From an uncultured Bacilli bacterium (GTDB lineage Bacteria; Bacillota_I; Bacilli_A; RF39; UBA660), in assembly GCA_910587775.1 (NCBI GenBank), contig CAJUNF010000044.1, positions 1-8,672 of the forward strand: DNA of 8,672 nt, given 5' to 3'. Below the pieces are notes generated by a model. It saw only the letters and a list, made by a program, of their open reading frames with translations, made no database searches and was not told where the DNA came from. This document shows, piece by piece, positions 1-5,205 of this stretch; within the stretch, counting starts at the first letter, position 1, and the number at the start of each line of letters is the position of its first letter. The position numbers were made by a program, and so were the translations under genes.

Positions 1-54
1 GAACTCCCATCAAAAGTTTTGGAGACTCCTATGCTACCATTATACCACGCCCCT
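1..54 (-). tRNA. tRNA-Trp (anticodon CCA), 3' part cut off by window edge
   Basis: Read on the minus strand from position 54, the sequence folds as a tRNA. It has acceptor AGGGGCG (54-48), linker TG, a D arm containing AATGGTAG, an anticodon stem GGAGT/ACTTT (two G-T wobbles) and the seven-base loop CTCCAAA. Anticodon CCA decodes TGG (Trp). The variable region and the start of the T arm (GGGAGTTC) run to base 1, so roughly the last 20 bases plus any CCA lie outside the window. The overall pattern matches tRNA-Trp as remembered from Bacillus subtilis (AGGGGC start, CTCCAAA loop). The protein genes nearby read through with TGG as Trp, so this is an ordinary CCA tRNA and not a TGA decoder. Confidence 0.9.
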
Positions 55-71
55 AATTAAAGGCCACTTAC

Positions 72-100
72 ATTATATCAATAAAATTAGTCATTTTCTA
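72..100 (-). promoter_or_regulatory. Probable promoter of tRNA-Trp
   Basis: On the minus strand a perfect -10 TATAAT lies at 77-72, preceded by TGA (extended -10, TGnTATAAT). A weak -35 TAGAAA lies at 100-95, 17 bases upstream. The -10 ends 17 bases before the tRNA 5' end, as expected for a stable RNA promoter with a short leader. Confidence 0.55.
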
Positions 101-130
101 GTGTTTTTTGTAGTAGAACATAATAAAATT

Positions 131-139
131 TGTTATGAT
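131..139 (+). promoter_or_regulatory. Candidate extended -10 promoter for the HNH gene
   Basis: TGT followed by TATGAT (134-139) forms an extended -10 box. No convincing -35 is present at 16-18 bases. Transcription would start near 146, giving a leader of only about 12 bases before the ATG at 158. The ribosome binding site there is poor (GATGAAG), so initiation may be weak. Confidence 0.35.
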
Positions 140-157
140 ACACCTGAGATGAAGTAA

Positions 158-877
158 ATGGCTTTTAAAGAGTCTCTAAAAGAGATTGTAAGAAAAAAAT
201 CAGATGGCAGATGTATAATATGTTGTAAACCCTTTGTAGAAATTCACCACATCATTCCACAATCAGAAAACGGTCCAGATAAAATAAACAATGCAGTAGC
301 TTTATGTGCATATTGTCACGAATTATTAGGAGATAGTCCTTCCAAAAGAAAAAAATTAAAAGAAATGCGCGATTCATGGTATGAAATTGTAGAAGCAAAG
401 AAAAAATCTAGAATCATAGAAAATCATTATGTACATGAAAAATTAAAATTTTTACATGAAGATAAAAATACCAACGGATCTAAACTCGCAATTTATCATA
501 TTGTTTATGAAAATGAAACTTTTAAAGATACAGCAAATGCAATTATTGAACTAACTAGAGAAGCACAAAAAAAACATCCAAACAAGAAACGCGTCTTATA
601 TCTTGATATAGATGGACACCGCTTAGAAAATGGCGCTTTTGATCATGATATGCGGGAACTACAATACAATTTTATAATGCAGAATATATCACATTACTAT
701 AGTGAAATAAACATACCCCTAATATCATGTAAAAATAAATTTGAACAAGCAAACGATCCCCTTCCTGATAACTTCATTGTTTACGAAGAAGATGAAATTC
801 CTGAAGAATTAAAACAATATGCTGGAACTATACTAACACAGGTTTCTAAGACAGAAAAAGAATTATCAACAACTTAA
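158..877 (+). CDS. HNH endonuclease with uncharacterised C-terminal domain
   Basis: This 239-residue protein starts with a compact HNH nuclease domain (about residues 10-60). It has a zinc-type CxxC (C19, C22), the H30-H31 pair, N44/N45 and a closing CxxCH (C50, C53, H54). In the HNH family this fold binds one catalytic metal ion and cuts DNA, with the CxxC pairs holding a structural zinc. A lysine-rich, helical linker follows (about 60-90). Residues 105-235 form a second mixed alpha/beta segment that I do not recognise; it includes YLDIDG near 147 and an acidic stretch EEDEIPEE near 211. No signal peptide or membrane segment is present, so it should be cytoplasmic. The SleB-like hydrolase gene starts 33 bases downstream on the same strand and is probably co-transcribed. 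McrA-type restriction nuclease, homing-type nuclease or defence effector are all possible; only the HNH assignment is secure. Confidence 0.85.
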   Translation: MAFKESLKEIVRKKSDGRCIICCKPFVEIHHIIPQSENGPDKINNAVALCAYCHELLGDSPSKRKKLKEMRDSWYEIVEAKKKSRIIENHYVHEKLKFLHEDKNTNGSKLAIYHIVYENETFKDTANAIIELTREAQKKHPNKKRVLYLDIDGHRLENGAFDHDMRELQYNFIMQNISHYYSEINIPLISCKNKFEQANDPLPDNFIVYEEDEIPEELKQYAGTILTQVSKTEKELSTT

Positions 878-880
878 AAA

Positions 881-903
881 AATATCATAAAATATCATAG
901 GTG
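881..903 (+). promoter_or_regulatory. Spacer repeat and ribosome binding site of the SleB-like gene
   Basis: The gap after the HNH gene holds a tandem 10-base repeat, AATATCATAA and AATATCATAG (881-890, 891-900). The second copy runs into AGGTG (899-903), a Shine-Dalgarno placed 7 bases before the ATG at 911. I see neither promoter nor terminator here, which supports co-transcription with the HNH gene. Confidence 0.5.
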
Positions 904-910
904 AAAAAAA

Positions 911-1333
911 ATGATAATAAACTATACAACCAAAGAATTAGAACAACTTGCGAGAATTATTAGAGCTGAAGCTTTAGCAGAAGGAGATTTAGGAATGTTA
1001 ATGGTAGGAAATGTAGTTACTAACCGAGCTATTGCAAATTGTTTAACATTTAAAAATGTAACATCCATCTCCGATGCTATTTTCCAAAAAGGACAATTTT
1101 CTGGAACTACTAGTTATTTATTTGAAGCTTCTCCAACACAACACGAAAAAAATTTAGCACAACGAGTACTTCGTGGAGAATACTATTATCCAGCAACACA
1201 CGCCTTGTGGTTTTATGCTCCTGGAAAAAATACTGCCTGTAAAACAAATTGGTATGGCCAAGACTTAGCTGGAAACTACAAAAACCATTGTTTTTATAAC
1301 CCTGCTCCTGGAACATGCCCAGAAATTATTTAA
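911..1333 (+). CDS. SleB/CwlJ-like cell wall hydrolase (Hydrolase_2 family)
   Basis: This 140-residue protein is essentially one Hydrolase_2 (SleB/CwlJ) domain. The family signature is clear: an N-terminal L-A-R-I-I-x-A-E-A stretch (about residues 13-21; E20 is the expected catalytic glutamate), a V-x-N-x-V-x-N-R-A helix (about 32-40), G-Q-F near 61-63, an A-L-W-F-Y strand near 97-102 and a late N-H-C-F-Y (about 124-129). Family members cut cortex or vegetative peptidoglycan, as lytic transglycosylases in the case of SleB. No signal peptide or wall-binding domain is present, as in CwlJ and unlike secreted SleB. It is preceded by the HNH nuclease gene and followed by a terminator-like hairpin. 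A role in spore germination, phage-type lysis or a host-killing effector cannot be told apart here. Confidence 0.82.
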   Translation: MIINYTTKELEQLARIIRAEALAEGDLGMLMVGNVVTNRAIANCLTFKNVTSISDAIFQKGQFSGTTSYLFEASPTQHEKNLAQRVLRGEYYYPATHALWFYAPGKNTACKTNWYGQDLAGNYKNHCFYNPAPGTCPEII

Positions 1334-1338
1334 GAAAC

Positions 1339-1360
1339 TTGCTTAGTTGCAATTTTTTTT
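1339..1360 (+). terminator. Small intrinsic terminator after the SleB-like gene
   Basis: TTGC (1339-1342), loop TTAGTT and GCAA (1349-1352) are followed by eight T residues (1353-1360). The stem is short (4 bp, extendable with a bulged C), so efficiency is uncertain, but the T run is strong. It overlaps the stop codon of the convergent XRE gene. Confidence 0.5.
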
Positions 1361-1580
1361 ATTCTGGAAAATCCAAAAATAAATAGTAAAGAGAAATTCC
1401 AAGAGCATCCGTTATTCTTTTACACATTTCTACAGTAACACGATATTCTCCGCGCTCAATTCTTCCCATATAAGCTCTACTAATACCACAAAAATGAGCA
1501 AACTCTTCTTGTGTCATATTTCTCTCTTCGCGATACTTTCGAATAATATTTCCTAAATAATAATTTACGCTTTGCTTCAT
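1359..1580 (-). CDS. Small XRE-family (HTH_3) transcriptional regulator
   Basis: This 73-residue protein consists of a single Cro/CI-type helix-turn-helix domain. The hallmark pattern is present: R-K-Y-R-E-E-R-N-M-T-Q-E-E-F-A (about 14-28), then C-G-I-S-R-A-Y-M-G-R-I-E-R-G-E (about 31-45) as turn and recognition helix, and a final helix ending A-L-G-I-S-L-Y-Y-L-F. There is no extra sensor or effector domain, as in many small phage- or defence-locus repressors. It lies divergent to the AIPR gene with 144 bases between start codons. A perfect palindrome sits on the -35 side of both promoters. The likely role is auto-repression plus control of the AIPR gene; the domain call is secure, the target is inferred. 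Confidence 0.9.
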   Translation of the reverse strand: MKQSVNYYLGNIIRKYREERNMTQEEFAHFCGISRAYMGRIERGEYRVTVEMCKRITDALGISLYYLFLDFPE

Positions 1581-1595
1581 ATTAACACCAGAAAA

Positions 1596-1624
1596 ATTAT
1601 ATCATGAAACGTCATATATGACGT
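1596..1624 (-). promoter_or_regulatory. Promoter of the XRE gene
   Basis: On the minus strand a perfect TATAAT lies at 1601-1596. At 17 bases upstream (1624-1619) the sequence is ACGTCA, a poor -35 that lies inside the palindrome. The predicted start near 1589 leaves a leader of only about 9 bases carrying GGTG before the ATG at 1580. A weak -35 buried in an operator would suit an autoregulated repressor. Confidence 0.6.
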
Positions 1625-1625
1625 T
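1608..1625. promoter_or_regulatory. Perfect 18-bp palindrome, candidate XRE operator
   Basis: AACGTCATATATGACGTT is a perfect inverted repeat with its centre between 1616 and 1617, and is the strongest symmetric site in the intergenic region. Its left part occupies the region between the boxes of the minus-strand XRE promoter and covers that promoter's -35 position. Its last two bases overlap the -35 (TTGAAA, 1624-1629) of the plus-strand AIPR promoter. A dimeric HTH protein bound here could block both promoters. ATGAAAC/GTTTCAT elements at 1604-1610, 1637-1643 and 1684-1690 may be extra half-sites, but this is less certain. Confidence 0.7.
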
Positions 1626-1652
1626 GAAATTTATTTGTTTCATATTTATAAT
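1624..1652 (+). promoter_or_regulatory. Strong sigma-A-type promoter of the AIPR gene
   Basis: TTGAAA (1624-1629), a 17-base spacer and a perfect TATAAT (1647-1652) make a near-consensus promoter. Transcription should start at about 1659. The -35 abuts the 18-bp palindrome, so a strong promoter appears to be held down by a repressor. Confidence 0.75.
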
Positions 1653-1658
1653 TTTCTT

Positions 1659-1683
1659 GAATCACTTCGGAGGAAGTGTATTC
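1659..1683 (+). promoter_or_regulatory. 5'-terminal RNA hairpin containing a Shine-Dalgarno
   Basis: Arms CACTTC (1663-1668) and GAAGTG (1673-1678) enclose the tetraloop GGAG. An outer GAAT (1659-1662) pairs with ATTC (1680-1683) across one bulged T. The fold begins almost at the predicted transcription start. The loop plus the next base spells GGAGG, a near-perfect Shine-Dalgarno for the ATG at 1684. The hairpin could stabilise the 5' end or gate translation. Confidence 0.5.
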
Positions 1684-1704
1684 ATGAAACATTTTATTGC
1701 ATAA
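1684..1704 (+). CDS. Candidate six-codon leader peptide (MKHFIA)
   Basis: ATG at 1684 lies ten bases after GGAGG (1669-1673) and opens a six-codon frame, M-K-H-F-I-A, ending in TAA at 1702-1704. The stop lies 20 bases before the AIPR start codon, and the AIPR gene's own Shine-Dalgarno (AGGAAG, 1713-1718) comes just after. Inverted TTTTAT/ATAAAA (1692-1697, 1701-1706) overlaps the stop. Position and ribosome site resemble regulatory leader ORFs that sense translation, but the frame is short and could be fortuitous. Confidence 0.4.
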   Translation: MKHFIA

Positions 1705-1724
1705 AAGCAGAAAGGAAGTAAAAA

Positions 1725-2933
1725 ATGCAAAATGAAAAAATTACAATGACTTTTAAAGTCTCTTCTTTTAGAAAAATCCCTAATCCATTTCTAACAGAAG
1801 AAAACAAAAACGATACATCTTGTATGTACATAGCAATTTGTGATGTCCTAGATATTCCAGAAAATATTCCAATGAAAACAAATCCTAGAGAACAAAAATT
1901 AACAACTAACGTTGCTAAAAAAATCAAAGAATCTCTAATACATCCATTAGAATATAATTTCTACTTATTAAATCGTGGACTATTACTATCTGCACAAGAA
2001 GTAACGTATAACAATTATTCTAATGAAGTTACAATTGTTTTTGAAGATTTTGATGTACATGGTAATGTAGATGGTGGACACACATATAAAACTATTCTAG
2101 AAAATCGTGAATTACTAAATCGCAACGAGCAATATGTAAAAATTGAAATACTAACAGGAATTGAAACTATTTTCCAAAACCTTGCAGCAGCACGTAACAC
2201 CTCAAACCAAGTAGAAGATAAATCAATTGCTGAATTAGAAAAAAGATTTGAAATTATCAAAAACGTTATTTCCTCAGAAAGTTTTTATAATCGTGTTTTC
2301 TTTAAAGAAAATGACGCTGGAGATATTGATGTAGCAGACATTTTATCCATTATAAATATGTTTAATATTGATCGTTATAATAATATGGAAACATTTCCAA
2401 TTCAATCTTATAGCGGGAAAAAAAGCTGCATTGACAATTACATAAAAGCACATAAAGAATTTGGTGATTCCAAAGAAAATCCTTATGTAAAAATGAAACC
2501 AATAATGGTAAATATTTTTAAGCTTTATGATGAAATAGAAAAAAATATGAATCAATTTTACAAAAAAAAGAATTCTAGTGGGCGTTATGGATCAGTAAAG
2601 GGTACTATAACCTCGAAAAACGGAAACACTCTTAAATCTAAATTTTATAAAAATAATATGGAAGTTGGATCACCAACTGGTTTTATCTATCCGATTTTAG
2701 GAGCTTTTAGAGCTTTAGTAAAAGAAAATGATCAAGGTGAATACTACTGGTATAAAAATCCTTTTCAGATTCTAGAAGCAATTGGACCCGATTTAGTAGA
2801 AACTACTATTGAAAGAAGTAGAACTTTAGGAAATAATCCACAATCAGTCGGAAAAGACAACGGAAACTGGAAAACATTATACATGACTGTACTTTTAAAT
2901 AGCATGGAAAATAGCGGAAATTCTGAGCACTAA
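1725..2933 (+). CDS. AIPR-family protein (abortive infection phage resistance)
   Basis: This 402-residue protein shows the AIPR (PF10592-like) pattern: an N-R-G strand turn (N83-R84-G85) after Y-N-F-Y-L-L, then V-D-G-G-H-T (115-120), then an A-R-N-T-S-N-Q-V segment (156-163) followed by a helical region. Many relatives have N-G-x-Q-T at the second motif; here it is D-G-G-H-T. The C-terminal half (about 230-402) is rich in basic residues, G/S/N and aromatic residues and has no motif I can name. No signal peptide or membrane helix is present, so it should be cytoplasmic. The family is named for phage-resistance abortive infection, but its biochemical activity is not evident from sequence. The ATG has a good AGGAAG site 6 bases upstream. 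The divergent XRE gene and the operator-like palindrome suggest tight repression, as expected for a toxic defence effector (inference). Confidence 0.8.
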   Translation: MQNEKITMTFKVSSFRKIPNPFLTEENKNDTSCMYIAICDVLDIPENIPMKTNPREQKLTTNVAKKIKESLIHPLEYNFYLLNRGLLLSAQEVTYNNYSNEVTIVFEDFDVHGNVDGGHTYKTILENRELLNRNEQYVKIEILTGIETIFQNLAAARNTSNQVEDKSIAELEKRFEIIKNVISSESFYNRVFFKENDAGDIDVADILSIINMFNIDRYNNMETFPIQSYSGKKSCIDNYIKAHKEFGDSKENPYVKMKPIMVNIFKLYDEIEKNMNQFYKKKNSSGRYGSVKGTITSKNGNTLKSKFYKNNMEVGSPTGFIYPILGAFRALVKENDQGEYYWYKNPFQILEAIGPDLVETTIERSRTLGNNPQSVGKDNGNWKTLYMTVLLNSMENSGNSEH

Positions 2934-2951
2934 AAATTGTGCTCTTTTTTT
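2925..2951 (+). terminator. Intrinsic terminator of the AIPR gene
   Basis: GAGCAC (2925-2930), loop TAAAAATT and GTGCTC (2939-2944) form a perfect 6-bp stem followed by seven T residues (2945-2951). The left arm is made of the last two sense codons, and the TAA stop lies in the loop. Confidence 0.9.
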
Positions 2952-2958
2952 ATTGTTC

Positions 2959-2985
2959 AAAAAAATCACACCAGAAAGTGTGATT
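2959..2985 (-). terminator. Intrinsic terminator of the LysM amidase gene
   Basis: Read on the minus strand, AATCACAC and GTGTGATT (2985-2978 and 2971-2964) form a perfect 8-bp stem with a six-base loop. A run of T follows (2965-2959, partly in the stem). It ends 16 bases after the amidase stop codon and stands tail to tail with the AIPR terminator. Confidence 0.88.
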
Positions 2986-3000
2986 ACAAATAAAGATAAA

Positions 3001-4212
3001 TTAAGAATTTGGTATTAAAAGTTTCTGTCCTATACTAAGAGAAGTAGAACTTAAATTATTTAAATTTTGAATTGCTTGAACAGATGTATTAAATTTTTGT
3101 GCGATTTTATATAAACTATCTCCACTAACAACTGTATATACATTATTAGCACTTTTTGATGGAATTACTAACTTTTGTCCTATACTTAAATTAGAATTTG
3201 ATAAGTTATTTGCAAGCATTAAATCACTAACACTAACTCCAAAGCGATTTGCGATTTTATATAAACTATCTCCCGATACTACAGTATAGGTATTTCCAGT
3301 ATTTGAAGGATTAGATACTGTACCTTCTTTTATTTTTAATATTTGCCCGACTTGTAAAGAATCAGTAGCCAAATTATTTAATCTTTTTAACTCTGCAACT
3401 GTCATATTAAACTGATTTGCAATTTTCCACAAACTATCGCCTGATTTTACAGTATAAGTATTTTCATTTGAACCACTTGTTTTTGTAGGAATCATTAATA
3501 ATTGTCCAACGGTTAAAGAATTACTAGTTAGATTATTAGCAGATTTTATAGCATCTACAGTTGTATTATTTGCATTAGCAATTTTCCATAAAGTATCACC
3601 AGACTTCACAGTATAATAATTACTTCCCGTAGGTCCATCATAAGGAACACCAATATAAATCGCTAAAGCTCTTACTACAGCTTCTGCTAATTCTTCCCAA
3701 TTATTTTTTATTAAGTTTACGTCATCCCCTGAACTATCTGCAAAACCATACTCTACAATTAGACTCTCATTATCAGGAGTATCACGAAGCAAATAATAAT
3801 AATCTTTTGATGGATTACTTGGTAAACGTCTTTGAAAGTATTTACGTACGTTTTGACCAGTTCTAGCAATCTCATTTGTTATTGTCTTAGCAAGTCTATC
3901 GTTATTTCGAAGAGAATAAATTACTTCAGCACCATCCCCTCCACCTGCATTAATGTGATTAGATAATACAATCACATCTTTTCCATTTCCGTAAAAACTT
4001 TGAGCTCTCTTAGGACGAACACTTGGTCCAAGAGTTTCATCAGTTGTTCGTGTCATTGAATTTTCAATACCTAAATCATTTAATCGTTTTTCAATATATT
4101 TACTTATTTTTAAAGTATAATCCTTTTCAGTAATACCATTTGCAACTGTACCTGGATCGGATCCACCATGTCCAGCATCAATAACTACTTTTTTCGTCGC
4201 TCTCTCATCCAT
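3001..4212 (-). CDS. N-acetylmuramoyl-L-alanine amidase (Amidase_3) with four LysM repeats
   Basis: The start is ATG at 4212 (403 residues). The upstream GTG at 4221 overlaps the ribosome site AGAGGTG (4225-4219), which is well placed for the ATG. Residues 6-190 are an Amidase_3 domain: D-A-G-H-G-G with zinc ligand H15, E29, and S-N-H with H86, plus the catalytic glutamate E154 in V-E-Y-G-F. The enzyme cuts the lactyl-L-alanine amide bond of peptidoglycan. Four LysM wall-binding repeats follow (about 199-243, 252-297, 308-353, 357-402), each with Y-T-V-x-S-G-D-(S/T)-L-(W/Y)-K-I-A and ending V/I-G-Q-x-L-x-I, joined by Ser/Asn/Gly-rich linkers. No signal peptide exists: the protein begins MDERATKK. 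It must therefore leave by cell lysis, a holin or a non-classical route, as for CwlC-like mother-cell amidases or phage endolysins. Psd lies 74 bases upstream on the same strand. Confidence 0.93.
   Translation of the reverse strand: MDERATKKVVIDAGHGGSDPGTVANGITEKDYTLKISKYIEKRLNDLGIENSMTRTTDETLGPSVRPKRAQSFYGNGKDVIVLSNHINAGGGDGAEVIYSLRNNDRLAKTITNEIARTGQNVRKYFQRRLPSNPSKDYYYLLRDTPDNESLIVEYGFADSSGDDVNLIKNNWEELAEAVVRALAIYIGVPYDGPTGSNYYTVKSGDTLWKIANANNTTVDAIKSANNLTSNSLTVGQLLMIPTKTSGSNENTYTVKSGDSLWKIANQFNMTVAELKRLNNLATDSLQVGQILKIKEGTVSNPSNTGNTYTVVSGDSLYKIANRFGVSVSDLMLANNLSNSNLSIGQKLVIPSKSANNVYTVVSGDSLYKIAQKFNTSVQAIQNLNNLSSTSLSIGQKLLIPNS
3100..3273. repeat. Direct DNA repeat within the LysM3/LysM4 coding region
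   Basis: A 24-base stretch at 3100-3123 is repeated exactly at 3250-3273, 150 bases apart. It encodes the conserved G-D-S-L-Y-K-I-A core of LysM4 and LysM3. Identity down to silent positions suggests a recent duplication or gene conversion of one LysM unit. LysM1 and LysM2 share the variant W-K-I-A and are similar to each other. Confidence 0.75.
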
Positions 4213-4229
4213 GTTTTTCACCTCTACAA

Positions 4230-4261
4230 TAGGATATGAAAAAAAAAAGAATCCGACACAA
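4230..4261 (-). promoter_or_regulatory. Uncertain promoter region before the amidase gene
   Basis: On the minus strand TTGTGT (4261-4256), 17 bases, then CATATC (4238-4233) is a poor sigma-A match. The same place reads CATATCCTA (4238-4230), which fits the CATAnnnTA -10 of sporulation sigma-K, but no AC-type -35 is evident. A run of ten T residues (4248-4239) fills the spacer. Transcription could also come through from psd, as no convincing hairpin terminator follows that gene. Confidence 0.25.
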
Positions 4262-4286
4262 ACAAAAAATTACAAACTCAATATCT

Positions 4287-5123
4287 TTACTTTAATTTAT
4301 GTGATAATCCAATCATCTCTCCCAACATAACTTCAACTTCCTCATTATTCTCAGTTTTCTTAAAATATTTTTCAGATATATCTACTTTATCTTTTTCAAA
4401 TAATAATATAATTGTGCTCCCACCATACAAAAACATCCCTTTTTCCTCTCCACGAGAAAAAGCATATTTTTCATGATAATTTTTTATTTTTCCTACTAAA
4501 AGTGCTCCCACCTCAACTTGAGTTACATTTCCAAAATGATCTGTTTCAAGCACTGTATACTCACGAGAATTTTCTAAAAATACAGCTCTACTTTCTAAAG
4601 CAATAGGACGAACCGTATGTAACTTCCCAGAAAGATAAACATTTTTCCCCTTTTTTCCAGAATCCATATAACAATAACGGTGATAATGATGAACACACAA
4701 ACGAAAAACCAAGCAAACTCCATCTTGATACTTATTAGCTAGCTCTTTGTTTTGTAGTAAAGAAAAAATAGAATATTCACTTTGTTTTACTGGGATTACT
4801 AAATCACCTTTAATGTGATAAGCACTAAGTAAACCATCACATGGACTAATTAAATGATTAATAGTTGAATCAATTAAACGCTTATCTTCTTTAATTTTCC
4901 TAGAAAAACAATCATTAAAACATTTAAAATCTTCATGATAATAATCATCAATTGGAATATTATTTTTTTGAATAAATAAAGGAATTAAAAATTTAGACAT
5001 TTTAGAATCTAAAAACTTACCACAAACTTTCGATAAACTTTTACTACTAAGACCTTTTAAAAAAAATCTTCCCACTAAAGTATGATATAAAAAACGCAAA
5101 GCAAAACTCTCTTGTTTTTCCAT
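4287..5123 (-). CDS. psd: Phosphatidylserine decarboxylase proenzyme
   Basis: This 278-residue enzyme converts phosphatidylserine to phosphatidylethanolamine at the membrane. The family landmarks are in order: S-P-C-D-G (93-97, with D96), C-V-H-H-Y-H-R-Y (143-150, with H148), a LHTVRP strand (168-173), F-L-E-N-S-R-E-Y (182-189) and the self-cleavage site G-G-S-T (234-237). The chain should split before S236, which becomes the pyruvoyl group of the short alpha chain. D96, H148 and S236 form the usual Asp-His-Ser set. Length and the GGST (not LGST) site fit the Gram-positive/clostridial type. The start ATG has AGGTG four bases upstream. It has its own promoter and lies just downstream of a PAP2-type phosphatase gene, suggesting a lipid-metabolism cluster. 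No serine-forming synthase (pssA) is in the window. Confidence 0.95.
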   Translation of the reverse strand: MEKQESFALRFLYHTLVGRFFLKGLSSKSLSKVCGKFLDSKMSKFLIPLFIQKNNIPIDDYYHEDFKCFNDCFSRKIKEDKRLIDSTINHLISPCDGLLSAYHIKGDLVIPVKQSEYSIFSLLQNKELANKYQDGVCLVFRLCVHHYHRYCYMDSGKKGKNVYLSGKLHTVRPIALESRAVFLENSREYTVLETDHFGNVTQVEVGALLVGKIKNYHEKYAFSRGEEKGMFLYGGSTIILLFEKDKVDISEKYFKKTENNEEVEVMLGEMIGLSHKLK

Positions 5124-5170
5124 AATACACCTATCATTTCTAATGGATGAAAGAAAATCATCTTAGAAAG

Positions 5171-5199
5171 ATTTTAACACAAATAAATTACTTATTCAA
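5171..5199 (-). promoter_or_regulatory. Promoter of psd
   Basis: On the minus strand TTGAAT (5199-5194), a 17-base spacer and TAAAAT (5176-5171) preceded by TGT (extended -10) form a good sigma-A promoter. Transcription would start near 5164, about 40 bases before the psd ATG. The promoter begins 7 bases beyond the PAP2 stop codon. Confidence 0.6.
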
Positions 5200-5205
5200 A
5201 ATGTA

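Noticed and set aside
44..65. CCACGCC at the left edge resembles CCACGTC at the right edge, as if terminal repeats of one element spanned the window.
   Set aside because: The left copy is the acceptor stem and linker of tRNA-Trp, and the similarity is only a few bases.
1110..1316. Open frame on the minus strand inside the SleB-like gene.
   Set aside because: It is antisense to a conserved hydrolase domain and has low-complexity composition with no family resemblance.
1694..2555. Three hydrophobic minus-strand open frames (1694-1927, 2015-2260, 2343-2555).
   Set aside because: They are antisense to the AIPR gene. AT-rich codons read backwards give Phe/Ile/Tyr-rich pseudo-membrane proteins.
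4219..4221. GTG at 4221 as the start of the LysM amidase.
   Set aside because: It is part of the AGAGGTG ribosome site of the ATG at 4212, leaving no ribosome site of its own.
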